From JANYJJ01 sp031386065 (GTDB lineage: Bacteria; Pseudomonadota; Gammaproteobacteria; Burkholderiales; Burkholderiaceae_C), in NCBI GenBank assembly GCA_031386065.1, contig JANNBZ010000321.1, positions 1-11,586 on the forward strand: a DNA stretch of 11,586 bases, in the 5' to 3' direction. Below the pieces are notes generated by a model. That model had not been told where the DNA came from. It worked only from the letters and a program-made list of their open reading frames with translations, and searched no databases. This document shows, piece after piece, positions 1 through 5,930 of this stretch. Both the position numbers and the translations under genes were made by a program. Within the stretch, counting starts at the first letter, position 1. Every line of letters begins with the position of its first letter.

Positions 1-596
1 TAGGGCGCCACGTCTTTCAGCGAGCCCAGCATCGAGCGCGAGGCGTCGGTGTGGACCCGGGCATCGGTGCGGTCGTCGAACCAGCCCAGGAAGTCACGGC
101 CTTCGGCGCGGTCTTCGAGCAGCGCGCGTGCCACCTTGGCGCCCAGCGGGCCGGCACCGACCACCACCGCCGAATGACGCAAGCCGGGCTGCGCGGCGCG
201 CCGGCGCAGAACCGCGCGGCCGGTAGCCACCGCCAGCCACAACAGGATCGGCGTGGCCAGCCCCCATGTCAGCAGCACGTCTTTGCTGAAGAACGACAGG
301 CTGTTGGTCGCGTAGCCGCACAGCCACAGGATCACCAGCAGCGCGGCCCACGAGCCGATGATCTCGGTGGCGGCGTTGAGCAACTTGTCCTTGAAGCGGT
401 TGCGCCCCGGAAACGTGAGCGCGATCACCAACACGCACAGCGCCAGGTCGGAGCGCAGCACCGGTTGCCCGAAGCCCACCGTGGCGAGCAGGAACACCAG
501 CACCGTCAACGTCGGCTCGAGGAAGGCCGCCACCAGCGACGTCACCGATTGCGGTGCGCTGAAAAATGCCGTCTTGTGGGTGCGGTCTTCGAGCAT
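1..596 (-). CDS. Undecaprenyl-phosphate sugar (glucose) phosphotransferase, N-terminal part, cut by window edge
   Basis: The frame is open from an ATG at 596 to the left edge, giving 198 complete codons, so only the N-terminal part is present. Hydrophobic segments lie at about residues 21-42, 51-62, 78-96 and 107-125. They are followed by a basic stretch (RRRAA) and a Rossmann-like strand with GAGPLG at 147-152, then FLGWFDDR at 169-176. This is the order seen in WcaJ/EpsB-type polyisoprenyl-phosphate hexose-1-phosphate transferases: four membrane helices, a CoA-binding-like domain, then the catalytic bacterial sugar transferase domain, which here lies outside the window. Family members transfer glucose-1-phosphate to undecaprenyl phosphate at the inner membrane and so start exopolysaccharide repeat-unit assembly. 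Glucose as substrate is inferred. No clear Shine-Dalgarno is visible; the ATG lies 8 nt after the stop of a small upstream ORF. The gene probably belongs to a separate EPS locus. Confidence 0.85.
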   Translation of the reverse strand, partial: MLEDRTHKTAFFSAPQSVTSLVAAFLEPTLTVLVFLLATVGFGQPVLRSDLALCVLVIALTFPGRNRFKDKLLNAATEIIGSWAALLVILWLCGYATNSLSFFSKDVLLTWGLATPILLWLAVATGRAVLRRRAAQPGLRHSAVVVGAGPLGAKVARALLEDRAEGRDFLGWFDDRTDARVHTDASRSMLGSLKDVAP

Positions 597-604
597 GGCT
601 GAGC

Positions 605-769
605 TTACTCGGCCATGTCGAGCGCAGACGCGGCGCCGCTGAGTGCCGGCGCTGTCCGCGCGTCGATGATGACAGTCGGGGTGGCGGCCAGGCAGTCGCG
701 AAAGCGGCCTTGGGCTGCAAAGCGCTCGTGCAGCGTGGAAACGGCGAACGAGCAACGCTGCTTGGTCAT
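605..769 (-). CDS. Possible small ORF upstream of the sugar phosphotransferase (54 aa, unknown)
   Basis: An ORF from ATG at 769 (protein start MTKQRCSFAVSTLHERFAAQ) ends at TAA 605-607, 8 nt before the start of the sugar phosphotransferase. About 44 of 54 codons end in G or C, in keeping with the neighbouring real genes, and this is the main reason to list it. An in-frame ATG at 814 would give about 70 residues, but its GGAG lies only 2 nt from the start codon. Extending further to 910 would read through the palindrome at 833-858, which is unlikely. No family is recognised, and there is no signal peptide or membrane segment. It may be a leader peptide or just non-coding GC-rich sequence. Confidence 0.25.
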   Translation of the reverse strand: MTKQRCSFAVSTLHERFAAQGRFRDCLAATPTVIIDARTAPALSGAASALDMAE

Positions 770-832
770 CTGCGCGTGGTGGCCGAGCGGGCGGGAACGG
801 GACTCGTGGGCCATGGCTCCAGCGGAGAAGAA

Positions 833-858
833 CAACAGGGCGCCGCGGCGCCCTGTTG
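833..858 (-). terminator. 26-bp perfect palindrome, likely terminator of the four-module lipoprotein gene
   Basis: The arms CAACAGGGCGCCG and CGGCGCCCTGTTG match perfectly around the centre at 845/846. It starts 54 nt past the minus-strand stop codon (913-915). Read on the minus strand it is followed by the pyrimidine-rich run TTCTTCT, which suits an intrinsic terminator for the 913-3165 gene. With no spacer, the loop must form from the central GCCGCGGC. A binding site for a dimeric protein is an alternative reading. Confidence 0.6.
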
Positions 859-912
859 CAGGTTGTGCGACCGAGAACGTCGGCTGCCGCGCCGAGCGCG
901 GCGCGGCCACGC

Positions 913-3165
913 TCAGGGAGTGAACTTCACATCGTCGAAGTAGTAAGTCCGGGTGCCCGGCATGGCAGCGTAGCCGGCGTCGCCCAGGCCGTAGTCGAAG
1001 AAGATGTTGATCTTGTTGAAGGTCTTGGTCACGTCGAGTTGCGAGGTCGGCAGGTAGCCGGGGAGCAGCGGATCCGTCTGGTAGCCGTTGGGGCCGGGGC
1101 CGCTGGGGACGAAGTGCTTGCCTGCGGGGCCGAAGTCGAAAGTCAGGGTCTCCCAGGTGTTGACGAGCGAGGTGAACGCATCGACCTCGCTGTTGAAATC
1201 GGGGCGGCCCGATTGCTCCACCTTCATGTGCACGCGCATGCCAGCGTAGGCGCTGTAGACCCGCACCGTCATCTTGGTCGCGCCGGTGGCGAACGCAATG
1301 GTCGGTACCGCGTCGTTGGGCTTGCGCTGAATCGACGTGCCCGCATACGTGAAGGCGTTGTTCTTGACGACCTTGGCCAGTTTGCCGGTCTTGCTTCCGT
1401 CGGCCGGCACGCCGGCATCGGCATAGCCCACCAGCGTGGAGTTCTCGGCACCCCCGAAGCCGTTCAGGATCGACGGCTGCGACTGCGTGTTGTCGAAGTT
1501 CCGCTCGTCAAAAGTGACCAGCGCGGTATCGGTGCCCGTGCCGGTGACGAACGTGATGTCATCGACGTAGTAGGTCTTGCCGCTGCCGAGGGTTCCGAAG
1601 TCGAAGAAGATGGTCGCCTTGTTGTACGTGCTTGCCAGGTTCAGCACCGGCGTTCCGCTGGCCGCGTTGGCAAAGTTGAAGGTCAGTGTTTGCCATCCGA
1701 CCGCCGTGGTGGTGGCCTCGGTCTCGACCGATTTCGTGCCATCGGCGATGTCTTCGACCTTGAGGCGCACCGGGATGCCCACATCGGGCGACCAGACCCG
1801 TGCGGTCAGGGTCGTGGCACTGGCCGTGAACGCAATCCGTTGCAGCCCGCCGTTCAGTACGGTGACCACCGTGGTGCCGCAGTAGAACGGCACACCGCTG
1901 CCCGGTTTGACGACCTTGCCGACCTTGTTGGTGCCGCCTGCAGGGTCAGCCACCAGCGTCGAGTCGTAGCAGCCCTCGAAGCCGGTCAACGATGCGGTGG
2001 GCTCGTCCAGCGTCGCGATCGTGGCGGCGACGGCAGCAGGCGGTGGCGGCGGTGCGGTACTGCCGACCAGCGTGATGTCGTCGAAGTAGTAGCTCACGCC
2101 GGGCGCGGGGTCGACTGTGCCCAGGCGCGGCAGGATCACGATCTTGTCGTAGGCCTTGGTCAGGTCCAGTCCGTTGAAGACCCAGGTCAGGGTTTGCCAG
2201 CCGACCACGACAGCCGGAGTGGCCGCGATCTCGGCCGAGGTTGCGCCGCCAGGGCCTTCCACCTTGATGACCATCGGGATCCCGGCCGTTGGCGAGTAGA
2301 CCCGCGCGGTGATCGTCTTGCTGGTGGCCGTGAATGAAATTGTTCCGGTGGTGACGAAAGCCCCGGCGAAGACATCGCCGCCCATACGGAGAATTTTCAG
2401 CGCCTTGCCGCTGCCACCAGTGGGGCCGGTCTCGACCGTGGTGCCCTCAGCGCCGTTGAAGCCGACGAAGGGAAGTGCCGTCGTTTCATCGAAATTGGCC
2501 AGCACTCCGGTCACCGCAGGCGGGGGCGCGGCGGTGTCGGTCAGCGTGATGTCGTCGAAGTAGTAGCTCGCGCCGGGCGCGGGGTCGACCGTCCCCAAGC
2601 GCGGCAGCATCACGATCTTGTCGTAGACCTTGGTCAGGTCCAGGCCGGTGAAGACCCAGGTCAAGGTTTGCCAGCCGACCACGACAGCCGGTGTTGCCGC
2701 GATCTCGGCCGAGGTCGCACCGCCAGGGCCTTCCACCTTGATGACCATCGGAATCCCGGCCGTCGGTGAGTAGACCCGGGCGGTGATCGTTGTCTTGGTG
2801 GCTGTGAAGGGGATCGTGCCGGTGGTGACGAAGGCCCCAGCGAAGACGTCTCCGCCGATTCTGAGAATCTTCAGCGCCTTGCCGCTGCCGCCGACGGGGC
2901 CGGTTTCGATGGTCGTCCCCTCCGCGCCGTTGAAGCCGACGAAGGGCAACGCCGTCGTTTCATCGAACGAGGCAATCAGGCCTGCCGGGGCTGGAGCTGG
3001 GGGCGCTGGTGGTGGGGGAGGAGGTGGCGTTGGCGCCGGAGCCGGTGCCGGTGCGGAGCTCGCTGTCGGCGGGGGTTCTGCGTCGCCACCCCCGCAAGCG
3101 CTCAAGAACAAACAAGCTGCCAGGGTGGCGGCAGAGATTTGGACCGGTTTCGTGATCTGGCTCAT
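913..3165 (-). CDS. Surface lipoprotein with four tandem beta-sandwich (carbohydrate-binding-like) modules
   Basis: The 750-aa protein begins with a lipoprotein signal (lipobox LSAC, Cys24, then GGGDAE), predicting an outer-membrane lipoprotein. A Pro/Ala-rich linker spans about residues 31-61. Four homologous modules follow at about 62-208, 220-366, 382-539 and 547-750. Each starts with [F/L]DE, contains a GF(N/G/E)G motif, a T(I/L/V)(T)(A/V)RV(Y/W)S strand, a W(Q/E)TLT strand, and ends in YY(F/V)DD(I/V). This pattern resembles C-terminal jelly-roll binding domains attached to secreted glucanases; I cannot name a CBM family. Modules 1 and 2 differ at only 10 of 142 aligned positions. Module 3 carries Cys399 and Cys429, a possible disulfide. 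There is no catalytic domain. With its own promoter, a LacI-type operator and a neighbouring GH81 gene, the likely role is holding beta-glucan at the cell surface, analogous to SusD/SGBP proteins (inference). A weak GAAAG precedes the start. Confidence 0.88.
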   Translation of the reverse strand: MSQITKPVQISAATLAACLFLSACGGGDAEPPPTASSAPAPAPAPTPPPPPPPAPPAPAPAGLIASFDETTALPFVGFNGAEGTTIETGPVGGSGKALKILRIGGDVFAGAFVTTGTIPFTATKTTITARVYSPTAGIPMVIKVEGPGGATSAEIAATPAVVVGWQTLTWVFTGLDLTKVYDKIVMLPRLGTVDPAPGASYYFDDITLTDTAAPPPAVTGVLANFDETTALPFVGFNGAEGTTVETGPTGGSGKALKILRMGGDVFAGAFVTTGTISFTATSKTITARVYSPTAGIPMVIKVEGPGGATSAEIAATPAVVVGWQTLTWVFNGLDLTKAYDKIVILPRLGTVDPAPGVSYYFDDITLVGSTAPPPPPAAVAATIATLDEPTASLTGFEGCYDSTLVADPAGGTNKVGKVVKPGSGVPFYCGTTVVTVLNGGLQRIAFTASATTLTARVWSPDVGIPVRLKVEDIADGTKSVETEATTTAVGWQTLTFNFANAASGTPVLNLASTYNKATIFFDFGTLGSGKTYYVDDITFVTGTGTDTALVTFDERNFDNTQSQPSILNGFGGAENSTLVGYADAGVPADGSKTGKLAKVVKNNAFTYAGTSIQRKPNDAVPTIAFATGATKMTVRVYSAYAGMRVHMKVEQSGRPDFNSEVDAFTSLVNTWETLTFDFGPAGKHFVPSGPGPNGYQTDPLLPGYLPTSQLDVTKTFNKINIFFDYGLGDAGYAAMPGTRTYYFDDVKFTP
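2068..2493 (-). repeat. Module 2 copy of a tandemly duplicated binding domain
   Basis: This encodes residues 225-366 and is the second copy of the unit at 2542-2967. The copies are separated by a short Pro-rich linker (TAAPPPAV after module 1, STAPPPPPAA after module 2). Modules 3 and 4 further downstream share only the motif pattern, so duplication of module 1/2 came later than the split from 3 and 4. Confidence 0.9.
2542..2967 (-). repeat. Module 1 copy of a tandemly duplicated binding domain
   Basis: This stretch encodes residues 67-208 of the lipoprotein and is repeated at 2068-2493 with a 474-bp period (158 codons). The two protein copies have 132 of 142 residues identical and no length difference. 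Scattered synonymous changes show that the duplication is not brand new. Confidence 0.9.
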
Positions 3166-3294
3166 TGCGGGACTTTCAGAACAGGGTCGAAGTCAAGTCG
3201 GTGTCGACGGGTGGAGGGTGGACAGAGGACGGCGCCGCTCAAGGGGGAAATCGCGACCAGGATGCATTGCCGTCTGGTGCGCGAATGACCAACG

Positions 3295-3308
3295 TGAAAG
3301 CGCTTTCA
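3295..3308. promoter_or_regulatory. LacI-family-type operator upstream of the lipoprotein gene
   Basis: TGAAAGCGCTTTCA is a perfect 14-bp palindrome with the central CG typical of LacI/GalR-family operators. Read toward the lipoprotein gene it is ATGAAAGCGCTTTCAC, almost the same as the two sites at 5764-5777 and 5894-5907. It begins 4 nt after a predicted -10 box, so it would cover the transcription start, a repression position. Regulator identity is inferred. Confidence 0.82.
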
Positions 3309-3312
3309 TTGA

Positions 3313-3341
3313 AGCATAGGGCGCGCCGATGGGCTTGGCAA
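3313..3341 (-). promoter_or_regulatory. Sigma-70-type promoter of the lipoprotein gene
   Basis: On the minus strand TTGCCA (3336-3341) and TATGCT (3313-3318) are separated by exactly 17 bp. The predicted start falls inside the operator at 3295-3308, giving a 5' leader of about 130 nt before the ATG at 3165. The combination of good hexamers, ideal spacing and an overlapping operator makes this credible. Confidence 0.65.
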
Positions 3342-3365
3342 TGGGCGGGCGACTATCGGTTTCCC

Positions 3366-3434
3366 TTAGCAGTTCAGGCCACCGACGCCGACGTCTTTGA
3401 GGTTGAGGTCGAGCGTCGGCGGGGTGGGCGTCAT
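3366..3434 (-). CDS. Possible 22-aa ORF overlapping the GH81 stop codon (ATGA)
   Basis: The GH81 stop (TGA, 3431-3433) overlaps an ATG in the next frame by ATGA. The frame then reads MTPT followed by PPTLDLNLKDVGVGGLNC and a TAA at 3366-3368. Nearly all its codons end in C or G. It could be a translationally coupled peptide, the remnant of a longer C-terminal tail lost from GH81 by frameshift, or chance. No known family is recognised. Confidence 0.25.
   Translation of the reverse strand: MTPTPPTLDLNLKDVGVGGLNC
3386..3421 (-). repeat. Inverted repeat just downstream of GH81
   Basis: Arms CGCCGACG (3386-3393) and CGTCGGCG (3414-3421) form an 8-bp stem with a 20-nt loop, starting 9 nt past the GH81 stop. 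There is no T-tract after it on the minus strand, so it is a poor intrinsic terminator. It may simply stabilise the 3' end or be incidental. Confidence 0.3.
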
Positions 3435-5716
3435 TGAGCGCGTTGCAGCGAGCCGGGCGGCACGCTCAACACCTTGCCGTCGCTGAAGCGCACCGTGAGC
3501 GGCGCCTTCGTGGCGTTGAAGGCCAGGTAGGTCTTGCGCCCGTCGGCCTTGCGAAACACCGAGTACAGCGGCGCATCGGCGCTGACACTTGAATCGGGGA
3601 CGCCCATTTCGTTCAGGCTGAGCATCCAGTGCAGCGTGTGCGTTCTCGTTTCACCCAGTTCGGCCGACCCCCAACGGTCCCAACTGCTCAGACCTTGCGC
3701 CGGGTCGGCCAGCGCCATGTACTTGGCGAAGATGTCTTGCCAAATGTCGGCCGGCGGCGGGTAGGGCGGTTTCTTGCCGAACTGCGCGTAGGTTTCCATT
3801 TCCGGCTTCAAGGCGCCGAGGTTGCGCTTGACGTACTTGGGATCGCGGCCGAGATAGATCGACGCGGTGGTGATGGGCAGCAGGTTGATGCCCTTGATCT
3901 GGCGCGGCTCGTCGGTCCACCAGGTGTTGTGGATGTACTGGCCGCCGAAGACCTGGCTGACCTCGACGTTCTTGTACTCGGGCGGAAAGACCAGGCCGTG
4001 AATGTCGAACCAGTAGTGATTGATGGCCTCAATTTCGGTGGCGTAAAGGAACATGCCCAGGTCGCGAAGTTCGCGGTTGCCGTTGATCTCGCCCCACAAG
4101 ATCAACCCGGCCCAGGCGTTGATCGATTCCGACGACGATTCCTGGTTGTTGCCGAAGGCCCCGTACTCGCCAACGCCGCCGATGCCGGACGCCCACGAGT
4201 GGCCCTCATAGGGGTCGAAGTTGCGCAGGAACGGAAAGTCGGCACGCCCACGTTCGGTGGTGGCAATGTCGGCGATCAGCAGGTCGATCATGCCGCCCCA
4301 TTTGTCCTTGGCCGCCCACGCCGGGTCGCGCAGGGCGATCTCAGCGACCGTGCGGATCCAGTAGCCGTAGGTGAAGTGGTGGTCGTTGATCTGCTCGACG
4401 GTGAAAAACTCGTCGGGGTAGCTGGCCACCGCGCCGAGCGCCTTGTTGTAGTGGAAATAGCCCTTCGCGCTGTCACCCGAAAACCACTCTTCGATGCGCT
4501 TCTTGATCATGCCGAGCAACTGGTCGCGGCCCTCGAGGTTGCCCTGTTGCTCCACGACGTCCATCAGTTTCAGGTTGCGCTGCAGCCCCTTGCCCTGCCA
4601 GTACGCACCCTTGCCCTCTTGCAGCATCATGCGGCGCGCCTCACGCTGGTCCTTGCTCATCAGATCGCCAAGCTCGGCCAGCCGTGGCGACTCCTTGATG
4701 CCCGGCCAGTAGGGTACGAAGCCGGTGTAGGCATAGCGGGTCTTGAACTCGGCTGCCGCCAGCAACCGGATCTTGCCGCGCACGCTGTCGAAGGCCGGGC
4801 CCAGCTTGCCCTCGACCGCAGGGTTGTTGAACCACTGGTGCGGATAAAGCCCGAGCAGGGGACCGTTGTCGGTACCCTCCATCGTGCGCGTGCTGGCCTT
4901 GAACGTGGACTCGACCTGACTCGCGGCTGCGTCGTAGCGCCACTCGACGCGCGTGTCCTGAATGAACGCATAGGCGTGGCGGGTGAACAGCGCCAGCGTG
5001 TCGGCCTTGTCGTCGGGCAGCGCCGCAACTGAGACGTAGCCCTTGCCCACCGGCAGGCGGCCCAGCCATTCCGTCGGCGACACCGGTTCCCAGCGCACGC
5101 CGGTCGGGCCGAACAGTGCGTAGGCCTTGCCCTTGACGCGCAACGCCAGCACGCGCGGATCGGCGCTGGCGATGGTTTCTGCGGCCGCTGGCAGGCGCAA
5201 GCGCACGTCGCCGCGCGAAAGCTGGAACGACACGTACGGGCTGCCGTGCGCCACGGTGGCCGTGAACTGATCGGCGTCGCGGGCCATCGAGATGTCGATC
5301 GACCAGTCGCTGGCCTTGGCAAGCTTGGCGACCCCCGGCTCGAACCCGGCGGGCGAGATCACCAACGGGTCTTTATGGGCGTATTTGATCTCGACGTCGC
5401 GCCGTGGGCTGGGCACAACCTCTTTGCTGGGCAGCGCCATTTCCAGGCCCGCCGGCGTGGTCTTGACCGTCAGCGGTTGGGCAAAGATCGGATCGGGCTT
5501 GGGGTTGAAGACCAGGGTCGAATACCACTGATTGGTTTGCGCCGCTGTCTTTTGCAAGGCATCGGTGCGCAGGGGCGCCGCCGGCATGCCCTTGTCGCTT
5601 CCCTTGGGTGCCAGAAAGTAGGTGGCCGAGCCCAGCTTGACGGGCTGCGCGGCAGCGCTGGCGAGCATGCCGCATCCAATGAACAAGGCGAGCCCACAGC
5701 CGTGGATGAACTTCAT
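3431..5716 (-). CDS. Secreted GH81 endo-beta-1,3-glucanase
   Basis: The 761-aa product starts with a Sec signal peptide (MKFIHGCGLALFIGCGMLASAAA, cleavage near residue 23), then a complete glycoside hydrolase family 81 catalytic region. Two hallmark motifs are present: NDHHFTYGY with the general-acid Asp at 445, and NNQESSSES with Glu526 and Glu530, the four-residue-spaced pair expected of the catalytic base. DPYEGHSWASG precedes the second motif. GH81 enzymes invert and cut beta-1,3-glucans such as laminarin, curdlan and fungal wall glucan internally. There is no appended binding module, so the neighbouring four-module lipoprotein may supply binding. The start is supported by AGAGGA at 5725-5730, 8 nt upstream. 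A LacI-type operator lies about 50 bp upstream. It is divergent from the porin operon. Periplasmic or extracellular location is inferred from the signal peptide. Confidence 0.95.
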   Translation of the reverse strand: MKFIHGCGLALFIGCGMLASAAAQPVKLGSATYFLAPKGSDKGMPAAPLRTDALQKTAAQTNQWYSTLVFNPKPDPIFAQPLTVKTTPAGLEMALPSKEVVPSPRRDVEIKYAHKDPLVISPAGFEPGVAKLAKASDWSIDISMARDADQFTATVAHGSPYVSFQLSRGDVRLRLPAAAETIASADPRVLALRVKGKAYALFGPTGVRWEPVSPTEWLGRLPVGKGYVSVAALPDDKADTLALFTRHAYAFIQDTRVEWRYDAAASQVESTFKASTRTMEGTDNGPLLGLYPHQWFNNPAVEGKLGPAFDSVRGKIRLLAAAEFKTRYAYTGFVPYWPGIKESPRLAELGDLMSKDQREARRMMLQEGKGAYWQGKGLQRNLKLMDVVEQQGNLEGRDQLLGMIKKRIEEWFSGDSAKGYFHYNKALGAVASYPDEFFTVEQINDHHFTYGYWIRTVAEIALRDPAWAAKDKWGGMIDLLIADIATTERGRADFPFLRNFDPYEGHSWASGIGGVGEYGAFGNNQESSSESINAWAGLILWGEINGNRELRDLGMFLYATEIEAINHYWFDIHGLVFPPEYKNVEVSQVFGGQYIHNTWWTDEPRQIKGINLLPITTASIYLGRDPKYVKRNLGALKPEMETYAQFGKKPPYPPPADIWQDIFAKYMALADPAQGLSSWDRWGSAELGETRTHTLHWMLSLNEMGVPDSSVSADAPLYSVFRKADGRKTYLAFNATKAPLTVRFSDGKVLSVPPGSLQRAQ

Positions 5717-5756
5717 GTCTGCATTCCTCTGCGGGCATCAAACGCCGCGAGCAGAA

Positions 5757-5785
5757 ATGATAGTGAAATCGCTTTCATACGGCAT
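5757..5785 (-). promoter_or_regulatory. Tentative GH81 promoter with operator in the spacer
   Basis: On the minus strand TATCAT (5757-5762, 5 of 6 to consensus) has a weak -35 ATGCCG (5780-5785) 17 bp upstream. The operator at 5764-5777 would fill the spacer. The poor -35 makes the call uncertain; an activator-dependent or differently placed promoter is possible. Confidence 0.3.
5764..5777. promoter_or_regulatory. LacI-family-type operator for GH81
   Basis: Plus strand TGAAATCGCTTTCA; read toward GH81 it is TATGAAAGCGATTTCAC, the same 17 bases found in front of the porin gene read toward the porin. One base pair departs from perfect palindromy. Its centre is 130 bp from the second operator, so a tetrameric regulator could loop the DNA between the divergent genes. 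Confidence 0.82.
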
Positions 5786-5861
5786 CCACCTGTTTACCCG
5801 CAGAGCCGGCTTGAAGTCGAGATCGCCCACTGGCTGCGGGAAAACACGGAGGCATCGAATG

Positions 5862-5891
5862 TTGACTGGGACAAGCATTCCGCACTACCCT
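5862..5891 (+). promoter_or_regulatory. Sigma-70-type promoter of the porin-GH17-GlgC-like-GH30 operon
   Basis: TTGACT (5862-5867) and TACCCT (5886-5891) are 18 bp apart. The operator at 5894-5907 begins 2 nt after the -10 box and would cover the start site. Transcription would begin near 5898, giving a leader of about 33 nt to the ATG at 5931. Confidence 0.55.
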
Positions 5892-5893
5892 TA

Positions 5894-5907
5894 TGAAAGC
5901 GATTTCA
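5894..5907. promoter_or_regulatory. LacI-family-type operator for the porin operon
   Basis: TGAAAGCGATTTCA, flanked as TATGAAAGCGATTTCAC, is the inverted copy of the GH81 site at 5764-5777. It sits right after the predicted -10 box of the operon, a position where a bound repressor would block initiation. Confidence 0.82.
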
Positions 5908-5930
5908 CGAACTCCCGGCGTCGACCCACA

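Larger units (their letters stand above)
597..912. other. 316-bp region between the lipoprotein gene and the sugar phosphotransferase
   Basis: No confidently coding gene lies here. It holds the candidate 54-aa ORF at 605-769 and the perfect palindrome at 833-858. Because both flanking genes are on the minus strand, it should carry the 3' end of the lipoprotein transcript and the promoter or leader of the exopolysaccharide gene. I could not find a convincing -35/-10 pair for that gene. Confidence 0.5.

Noticed and set aside
856..2337. Long plus-strand ORF of 493 codons opposite the lipoprotein gene
   Set aside because: It mirrors a real gene with clear modules and a lipobox. The product is rich in Arg/Gly/Val without domains, as expected for antisense frames in GC-rich DNA.
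913..3165. CRISPR array or short tandem repeat suggested by the repetitive sequence
   Set aside because: The repeats are 474 bp protein modules in one continuous reading frame, not short repeats with unique spacers.
3629..5032. Plus-strand ORF of 467 codons opposite GH81
   Set aside because: GH81 on the other strand has catalytic motifs, a signal peptide and a Shine-Dalgarno; this frame has no recognisable family.
5622..5930. N-terminal extension of the porin to an in-frame ATG at 5622
   Set aside because: It would run through the GH81 gene start, both operators and the promoter; the signal peptide lies after the ATG at 5931.
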